From positions 32,889,665 through 32,953,664 of the forward strand of contig CM046881.1 of assembly GCA_025667525.1 (NCBI GenBank): DNA of 64,000 nt, given 5' to 3'. Shown in pieces: positions 56,808-64,000 of the stretch (positions are counted from its first letter, which is position 1; the number at the start of each line of letters is the position of its first letter). Under the pieces are notes generated by a model that saw nothing but the letters and a program-made list of their open reading frames with translations, did not search any database and was not told the DNA's origin. The translations under genes and the position numbers were made by a program. The DNA comes from Glebionis coronaria (lineage: Eukaryota; Streptophyta; Magnoliopsida; Asterales; Asteraceae).

Positions 56808-57180
56808 TTCTAATGATTTTTTTTTCTACAAAACACTTAAAAATTTAGAAAACGCTTTTAATTGGAGAAATTTGTGTTTTTCATTTTCCAAAACTATAAA
56901 GGAAATAAAGGGGGAAATGAATTTTGTATTTAAAAGAAAACTTAGAAAACCAAAAAACAAAAGTGTTTTTTTTTTTTTTTTTTTTTTTTATGTAAAAGAT
57001 AAAATAGAGCCTAAATATGTCGACATGTTTTTATACCTAGTGGTTTTCGAGTAACCTCGTTTCCTTTACAACTATTGTAAGTTTATCGGCCCAATATTTA
57101 CTCAGTCCAATATGTGTGGCAGTCTAAGACTTATTAGCCCATGTATGAGTTTTTTTTTTTGTTCCAATGTTTACTCCTAC
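56808..57180. other. Remainder of AT-rich insertion and F-box unit 3 upstream sequence
   Basis: To about 57012: probably the right part of an insertion into which the foldback element moved, with a run of about 28 T (56966-56993). From 57013 the sequence again follows units 1 and 2 (ATGTCGACATG, CCCAATATTTACT). No gene. Confidence 0.5.
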
Positions 57181-57682
57181 CTAAGAATTAGAGGTGCAGA
57201 TAACCGGTTAACCGGTCTGGTTTTTATATAAACCGGAACCGGTCCGGTCTCTGATCAATGGTCAAAAAATCGGTTCTTTCGGTTAACCGGTTAAAAACCG
57301 GACCGGCTGGGAGACTGAAAATACAGACCGGTAGAACCGGTCCCAGACCGGTTTATGCCGGTTAACTGGTTCCGATTTTTTAATTTTTATTATTTTTTAT
57401 TTTTTAGATTTTGAATTGTTACTAGATTTTTCGGTTTTTTAGTTTTTATTTTTTATGCCGGTTAACCGATTCCGGTTTAAAATAAACCGGTTCCGGTTAA
57501 CCGGTCCGAAAACCGGTTGACAAACCGTTTTTTTCTTGAAAATCACGAACCGGTCTCAAACCCCCGGTTCCTAAATAAACCGGGACCGGTTTATAATAAA
57601 CCGGTTTTGACCGGTCCCGGTTTCCGGTTTTTTTTCGGCTCCGGTTTAAGAACCGGTTTTTCTGTGCACCTCTACTAAGAAT
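57181..57682. mobile_element. hAT MITE (486 bp) with perfect 8-bp target duplication
   Basis: The element is 57189-57674, with ends TAGAGGTGCA and TGCACCTCTA. Flanks CTAAGAAT (57181-57188, 57675-57682) are identical. The interior is dense in AACCGG/CCGGTT repeats. No transposase. Confidence 0.9.
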
Positions 57683-58320
57683 ATATAAAAATAAGATGAT
57701 ATCATCATCCACGATTCAACTCCATATAAGCACAACACACATGATAATGTTTTAGGTATGGTGACATCGTCATCCACTCTATATAAGCACGAGACACACA
57801 TGACACGCATGATAATGTTTTTTTCAAAACGAAATTTTTATTACAAAATTAGTAAGAAACTGAACTACGCATGTCACTTAAAATACTTTCACTCACGTAA
57901 ATGTCATCAATACAAAAATACCTACAAATTTCCACCTCATCAAAAGTTAAAAGATCTAGAATCGATATAAAAAGTAACTTAAAACCATTATAAAAAAAAG
58001 TTAAAAATTCTAGAATCGATACACAACCATAAAAACCGTACACACATATTTATACAATTTGACTGTCGAACAGACATCATATCGTCCAAATGACGTTACC
58101 AATAATTTTAACTATGACATCGAGAGATGTGCACCACTTTTAGTATAATTACCTCATTGCCCGTCAAGCTATTCACGATCGTTGTTAACCTTTTTTTTTT
58201 ATCTTTTTTGTTTTTCAAGGTATCACAAAACTCAATTTTGTTTTTAAAAAAAATGTTTTAATTTTTATCTGGTTATCGGGTCAACGCTGCGCCTAACTCC
58301 CTTAACTAGCCTACAGCCCC
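57683..58320. repeat. Right edge of unit 3 and remnant of a fourth F-box unit
   Basis: 57683-58063 matches the sequence upstream of the unit boundary in units 1 and 2 (ACGAAATTTTTATTACAAAA, TATTTATACAATTTGACT). 58064-58320 matches the start of units 2 and 3 with decay (CATATCGTCCAAATGAC, CTATTCACGATCGTTGTTA). No F-box sequence follows; the array ends here. Confidence 0.6.
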
Positions 58321-58383
58321 ACACCGGCTAATCAACAAACTCCTTATCATTTAAATAAAACATACACCAAATTCCACTATAAC

Positions 58384-58461
58384 ATCACACATAGCGCAAT
58401 GGTAAACACCCACTACATCTCATTTCCCCACCCCAGGTTCGAATCTCTCTTTCATCTTTTT
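58384..58461 (+). repeat. SINE-like unit with Pol III A-box, B-box and T-run
   Basis: A-box TAGCGCAATGG (58392-58402), B-box GGTTCGAATCT (58436-58446), 33 bases between them, and a TTTTT run at 58457-58461. The repeats at 32651 and 36902 share the boxes, the spacing and an upstream TTTAAATAAA. It is not a standard tRNA gene, since I find no matching acceptor stem. It lies 80 bases upstream of the RPC4 start codon. Confidence 0.6.
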
Positions 58462-58540
58462 AATTTTTTATTTATTTTCAACTGAAACCCTAACCCCAGA
58501 TCCACCGTCATGTCCAGATCTCCGGCGAATCTCCGATCAG

Positions 58541-61500
58541 ATGGACATCGACCCACCACCACCACCACCACCGTCATCTGGTTCCACTCCAAAAAAGGCC
58601 GTTAAAAAGGTCCAATACCCAGCTCATCAATTTCATTTACTTTTATACTTTAATACCAACTTATTATAATTTAATTCCTTCTTTTTTTTGTTGAATTTAC
58701 AGCCTAAGTTTACGCCGAAACCACCGTCTCGTAGGAAGCTGGTTTTGCCTAAAAGGTTTGGTCAATTTTAGTAATTTTTTCATGTTTTTATGTTTTTATG
58801 TTTTTATGTTTTTATGTTTTTTTTAATATAAATATAGTTAATGATTAATGATTAATGTTTGATTTGTTTAGTGATAGTGATGATGAGAATGAGGAAGATG
58901 CTAAGGCCGCGCGCGAATTACTCCGTAAAGCCAATGTAAACATTTACTTATCTTTATAAAGCTATGTTTTTTATAATATTTACCAGTTCGTTTATCGGAC
59001 GGGTCTAGTTTGACTGTCATTGTTTTGGATTATGTAACGGGCGCGTATGAGTTGGGTGGTTTTTGGTTTATGTCTCAGAAGGTTACTTTTTGTTGCTTGT
59101 TTTTTCGGATTATCTAAGCTTATCATGTCGTGATAAGTTTATAGAAGTTAGAAAGTTTCGAATAAGGTAAAAAAGTGGGATTTTGAAATATAAGCTGAAA
59201 ACCACATAAGCTATAAGCCTGCTATATGAGTTGTAAAGGGGGTGTTTGTTTCTGCTTATAGCTTATTTGGTTTTGGGATTATGTTTTATAAACTCATTTT
59301 TGTGGCTTATGCTGAAACGTTTTGGCTTATATAAGCTTGTTATGACATAATTATATTTTCGGCTTATATAAGCTATGACATAAGCTGGACAGTTATAAAA
59401 TAAGCCACAAAAAGAGAGTTTTTGAAATATAAGCTGAAAACCACATAAGCCATAAGCCTGGTATAATGAGTTGAAAAGGGGATGTTTGATTCTGCTTATA
59501 GCATATTTCGTTTGGGCTTATGTTTTATAAACTCATTTTTGTGTGGTGGCTTATGTTGAAACTTTTTGGCTTATATAAGCTTGTTATGACATAATTATTT
59601 TTTCGGCTTATATAAGCTATGACATAAGCTGAACAATTATAAAATAAGCCACAAAAATTGAGCTTTTGAAACTTATGGAAACAACTAAATCGGCATGGTC
59701 GAGCTTGGTGTAAGACGTTTCTGTGAACTTTACCGAAATGGATTCCTTGTGAACATCTTACAAAGACGTTTAACTTTTAACGTTTATAATATCATAATGT
59801 TTGTTTCCAAACAAGCGTTTTGCTTTTTGAGTTTTGAGTTTTGTTTAACTTTGTTGTTACTGAAATGCTGATAAAGGAAGTGGTTGACATTGTTAATTAG
59901 ATTTTATGTCATTTCACACCTCATTATTAACATTGTTTTAGTGAACGCATTGATAGAACAAAAATTTGCAGTTGAGGCTAGTCTTCCAAACATAGCCTTA
60001 GGTTTTAAATTTTAACAGTTTGTTCAGATATATTTTATGGAGTGAGGTACTTTTAGTATGTTCAGTAAAATTTGCATAGTGTTTTGATCTAGTTCAAGCT
60101 TAATTGAGTCGGATTTCAGTTCTATGGGATGTAATTTAAATACTTAAGTAAACAGTTAAGTTCTTTAAGATTAATTCGAATGAAAGGTGTTTATGGGACG
60201 TTATTCTGATACTGCTGTTTGAATTCACAATCGAGGTTGTTTTGCATATTGATATTTGAGGTTGTGTATATAGTTTAGATCTTTCTTGAAACTGCATATC
60301 AATGAGATAATCAGGTCTATAGGTGTTCGTGTTATGTTACATTCCTTTGTGCACGAGTTTCGGTATCAAACTTCTAATTTAACACAATTTATGGTACTGA
60401 AACTGATGCTGCTACAGAACATGGGAATGACATGAGTCGATATGAACTCAACTAGTTTTCGGTTTAAATTGTCATTGGCTGTCTATCTGATTTTCATAGC
60501 TTCGATCATTCATGAGTTATATTTTTTCTGTCTTGCAGGAACACCAACGCTCACGAGGTTTTAAATCCAAAACGAAATGTAACTCTTATAAAACCCTTTT
60601 TACACTGCAATCAAACATATGTCAGCACACACAAAGATTTTCTTTTATTTCTGAACTTGCTATGTTTTGACTTGCAGCTGCAGCGGATGTTATAGCACCG
60701 CATAGAGCTGGATCATCTAGCACTAACGACGAGCTGAAAGATGAGAAAAGCAGCTCAAAGTTGGGAGATGCTCCTGAGAAAATGGCCACGCGTTCATCGT
60801 CAATTGCTGCAAAAGAGGAGGTGACTGAAACCATGTGGGTAGATTCTGAATCTGGATACTCGAGCAACTCTGACAGTGAGTATAAAGAACCATGGGTGAG
60901 ATACGCTTCAATTATTAGTTTCTGTATCATATTAGCAAGATCGTAGATGCGTACTAATGGAAAGTTGCATGTTTATTGCTGCAAATGACAGAATTACAAT
61001 TCATACTATCCCATCACTCTTCCTTTGAGACGACCTTGCTCTGTTAATCCAGGTACGGTTTTTGATAGAATTCCTCCACTTAATTCACATGATTAACTAA
61101 ATTAATTTCCATATAATTGTTCTTTTTTTGCGTTTTGCAGAGGTTCTTGATGCACAAGAGTTTGGGGAGGAAAAGGAATATGGCGAGACTAAAATGAACA
61201 CTGCTTCAATGATTGGACTCTCGGTGAATCATCTTGTTTAACAATATTCAAGACTTTTTTTTATTTGTTTCGTTCTACTTATGCTGTATATTCCATTGAT
61301 CCAACACTCAGGAAAACAATGAGGAAAACCAGATGATCTTTTTCCAATTCCCTGAAAGACTTCCCTTCGATAAGCTAACAAATCGAGTCCCAATCAGCTC
61401 AAAGGGCAAAGAAAAAGCCGAGAGTTCGACTTCAGTGAGGGAAAAGGTTTCTAACAAATGTCCTTTGAAAGACTTGCCAAGTGGGTATATGGGCAAAATG

Positions 61501-61793
61501 TTGGTTTACAAAAGTGGAGCGGTCAAACTCAAGCTTGGAGACAACATCTTCGATGTAAGTTTCTCATATCTCATATCAAACATTTAATCTTTTGGTAAAA
61601 TGCATTAATTAATTATTTACATCGTCTCTGTCCATATTTGTAGGTTTCGCCTGGTATAGTTGGTGAATGTCAACAAGATGCTACAATGATAAATACTAAA
61701 GCTGAACACTGCTGCGTGCTCGGGTCTATTGATAAGAAAGCCGTTGTAACTCCTGATGTGGATTCACTCTTGGACAATATCACTCGCCTTTAA
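58541..61793 (+). CDS. RPC4: RNA polymerase III subunit RPC4 (9 exons)
   Basis: Exons 58541-58609, 58703-58755, 58872-58935, 60539-60578, 60678-60895, 60992-61052, 61141-61223, 61312-61554 and 61644-61793 join in frame to 326 codons, all with GT-AG borders. The start MDIDPPPPPPP is the first ATG in the right frame. The middle is acidic and Ser-rich (SDSDDENEEDAKAARELL; DSESGYSSNSDSEYKEPW). The C-terminal RPC4 signature is FFQFPERLPFDKL (about residue 206) and GYMGKMLVYKSGAVKLKLGD (about residue 254). RPC4 (yeast C53) pairs with RPC5 (C37) as a TFIIF-like module of Pol III for promoter opening, termination and reinitiation in the nucleus. Intron 3 is 1.6 kb and repeat-filled. Exon borders are my reading and need transcript support. 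Confidence 0.85.
58936..60538 (+). other. RPC4 intron 3, with tandem duplication and repeat remnants
   Basis: A segment of about 240 bases (59181-59419) is repeated directly (59420 to about 59665), with shared blocks such as GAAATATAAGCTGAAAACCA and GGCTTATATAAGC. The part 59650-59790 matches the right third of the dispersed repeats at 32651 and 36902. The remainder is AT-rich without features. Confidence 0.6.
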
Positions 61794-62087
61794 TGCTACA
61801 AATCCGTTGGGTAACAAGTGTTTTTAGGAGTACAGCCAGATGGCAGAAGACTGTTATGGTAGATTTTGTGGGTACATCTATGTCGCTAACAACTAGTAAC
61901 TGTATGCAATTTAGGAAACTCATATGCTTCATGCATAATTATCCAGTAGAATTCAAAAGATTTGACTTTTGCCAGTAATGTTTGTAGTAAGATCACATCG
62001 TTCGTAACTTGCTATAACAGAGAAAAAACATATAAAAGAGAACCCTGTAATGGGATATGACCTGTGTAATGTCTGAATATTAGATTT
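61794..62087. other. Convergent intergenic space between RPC4 and the minus-strand gene
   Basis: 294 bases between the two stop codons must hold both 3' untranslated regions. No canonical AATAAA was seen, so weaker signals must be used. Confidence 0.5.
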
Positions 62088-63356
62088 TTAAGACCTGGAT
62101 GCGCGGCTAACAACTACAATCAACATGACCAAAACAGACAGCAAGAACGAACTTCTTAGTTTCTTCTCAAAGGGTTCAATGGCTGCTCCTTCTCCCTTAC
62201 CGTTCTTCTCATTTCTTGGAGACTGAAACAAATTGGTAACGATCTCGATAGCTTTCTCAAGTACTTCCATCACTTTTGCCTTCGTCTTGATAAAGACCCA
62301 ATCCAAAATGTCCGAAAGTGGAATCGATCCATCAGAAGGTTCAGCATCCCTCCCTGAAGTACCATTGTTGGCTGCAAATAACCATCAGCAACATAAATCA
62401 TAACCACATTCTAAAGATCCAATTTCATTATTTTGTTTCATAAGTACCTTCATTAACCGAATCTCTAAGCTCACGGACTGCCTCATTGTTCATAACAGCC
62501 TCCCATACCGATTTATCAGATGCTAAAGACACCACCATTCTCTACAGGAAAACCTTAACTTACATCATCTCCACTTATTCTAAAACTTATAAATGTTACT
62601 TGAAAAAGTTTTTATCAAGTACCTGAACAGAGGATTCAGTTTGCAGTAAACGAAAAGCGTCATAAACACTTTGCGAACCACGAGGCTGCAACATACTAGC
62701 TGATGGCTCAATCCAATCAAATTCCCACCCTGAACCTTGGGAATTAGTTGGATGATCAACAAACCTATACGTTCACAAACACAAATAAACTAATTTGAAA
62801 CTACAGATATCCGAACGAGACTTGATCTCACAACCTCTTGATCAGTCACATATTTGTGTTCAGGGACAGAACCAGGGCGGGTCCTGGGTGTTACGTAATG
62901 TTAAATATGTGATAAAACTTTAATTTTTGTTAGATTTGTGTTAAATACACCTGGTTTTGTAAGTGCATATGGTCGTTTTGTGTCGTAAAATGATTAAAAC
63001 CTTGGAACATATAAAGGAAAAACTTACTGATGGAGGGAAGAGAGTGCATGATTGACTTCATCCATGGATGGAACAGTAGCAAAAACATAATCATCATATT
63101 CATTAGTATTAAGGTAGGTGACTGGATGATGATGATGATGAGAACTAGATGACAAAGATATGATATTATTATCAGATGAAGAAGGTTTATATGTTGGTCT
63201 TGTTGTGTTTTTTGAACTAGTGCTATTATTATTATGACTAGTACTGAAGTGAGAAAAAGGTTCTTGAGATGAACCACCACCACGGGTACCGGAGCTAGTC
63301 CTCACAGCTCGGTGAACCGTCCTCATCATGGCTCCCCCACCGCCACCGCCACCCAT
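62088..63356 (-). CDS. Uncharacterised protein with C-terminal membrane anchor (4 exons)
   Basis: Exons 63356-63028, 62764-62623, 62541-62448 and 62371-62088 join in frame to 282 codons. The start is MGGGGGGGAMMRTVHRAVR; Met10 or Met11 are alternatives. Residues 20-90 are Ser/Asn/His-rich and probably disordered. A conserved-looking core follows (WEFDWIEPSASML, SVYDAFRLLQTESSVQRMVVSLASDKSVW, EAVMNNEAVRELRDSV), then an amphipathic stretch DILDWVFIKTKAKVMEVLEK. A single hydrophobic segment (SFLLSVLVMLIVVV) lies 7 residues from the end, as in tail-anchored proteins. I recall similar proteins in other plants but no function. The borders are clean GT-AG and all phases agree, which supports a real gene. 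Confidence 0.75.
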
Positions 63357-64000
63357 TATTGGTCGAATGCCGACCTCCTCATGTGGTGCTTATCTTTTTG
63401 TAGTTTTTAATGTGATGCTTTTTTTTATCCTTAAGTGGAATGTTTTTTTATAAAATATGAGGAGGATATGTTTCTTTTTTTTCGTTGATGTCGTGGAAGT
63501 TACGACGTGTGATGTTCCCTTTCATAACCTTGTTACTGACCCCTCGAAGTATTTTGTGTTTTCTATACTCTCTTCAAGACCTCTGTTTCGTAAAAGGAAG
63601 TATTTTTACTCTAATCACTTGATGGCCCACACACAATACTCACTTTAATATGTACAATTTGCTCAACTAAAATGTGCTTAAGAGCATTCGCAATACAAAT
63701 GTTTTATTAAAAACCTTTCATTATTTAAACAATGCAAATATTTTATAAAAGACTTTTTACTATTTAAATAAGTTATTTTATATCATTTGATGCATTGAAA
63801 TTTGACTTTAGTAATAACTCTTTAATAAAAACTTGTAAATCATCAAGTCATTGAGTGATTGGCATTACATTGTTAATATAGTCGGTAAAATGATCATTAA
63901 TGTAGAACTTTTGACCTTGAGTATAATTGAAACGTTATTAAAATTTGATCTTTTTTGTCATACAAAAATGAAAAAAGTCGGTGACAAGAGCAATTTGGTA
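63357..64000. other. Upstream region of the minus-strand gene
   Basis: AT-rich, no gene seen. It must include the promoter of the 62088-63356 gene; no clear TATA box was assigned. The stretch from GAGCATTCGCAATACAAATG (about 63683) to TGGCATTACATTG (about 63873) may be a degraded MITE. Confidence 0.4.

Larger units (their letters stand above)
52158..58063. repeat. F-box array unit 3 (with later insertions)
   Basis: Repeats unit 2 from TTTCGAACATACAAC. It contains F-box copy 3, the small frame at 53152-53418, a TRIM-like LTR (55256-55402), a Mutator-like foldback element (55853-56798) nested in another AT-rich insertion (about 55812-57012), and a hAT MITE (57189-57674). The parts 52158-53150 and 54659-55255 hold no gene. 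Confidence 0.75.

Noticed and set aside
56788..57054. 88-codon Phe/Lys-rich frame
   Set aside because: Runs through poly-T and MITE edge sequence; composition is that of random AT-rich DNA.
58392..58461. A true tRNA gene
   Set aside because: A- and B-boxes are good, but no acceptor or anticodon stem can be formed and similar cores lie in dispersed repeats; called SINE-like.

Overview
This window is plant nuclear DNA. It is dominated by nested retrotransposons and has a small gene-bearing region at the right end. Evidence for a plant: spliced genes with GT-AG introns and an RNA polymerase III subunit gene, Athila-type Ty3 and SIRE-type Ty1/copia elements, an L1 LINE, and hAT and Mutator-like MITEs. 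The element families, above all the RLE-type LINE remnants at 11.1-12.8 and 31.7-32.4 kb, look to me like those of Asteraceae genomes; that placement rests on recall and is an inference.

Layout. 1-5893: 3' part of a Ty3 element that encodes Gag linker and protease but no reverse transcriptase in frame, then a long 3' region and an LTR with a minisatellite. 5894-11054: 5'-truncated, frameshifted SIRE-like copia element with its 3' LTR. 11071-32375: a chain of five minus-strand, 5'-truncated LINE remnants with a CCHC zinc knuckle and a restriction-endonuclease-like (RLE) domain, each lying at the (TAA)n tail of the next. One of them (copy C) is interrupted by an L1 LINE (9-bp target duplication). 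The L1 is interrupted by a roughly 3.5 kb LTR, and that LTR carries two more insertions: a second minisatellite-bearing Ty3 LTR (14993 to about 16705) and a complete Athila-type element (16810-27020, target duplication AAACC). 32376-37744: AT-rich intergenic DNA with two copies of a repeat having a tRNA-like Pol III core, and two hAT MITEs.

37745-58320: a tandem array with a period of about 3.9 kb carrying an F-box gene. Copy 1 is deleted internally, copy 2 (49674-50747) is open, copy 3 is frameshifted, and a fourth unit is a geneless remnant. A young copia element (40462-48254, TSD TTTCG, LTRs about 1% diverged) sits between copies 1 and 2. Unit 3 also holds a 946-bp Mutator-like foldback element and a hAT MITE. 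All three F-box copies share an in-frame 117-bp internal duplication that gives two F-box motifs in tandem.

58384-63356: the gene-bearing end. RPC4 (Pol III subunit, 9 exons, plus strand, 326 aa) has a SINE-like A-box/B-box/T-run unit just before its start codon. It converges on a 4-exon minus-strand gene for a 282-aa protein with a C-terminal membrane anchor that I cannot name. No rRNA, standard tRNA gene or CRISPR array was seen.
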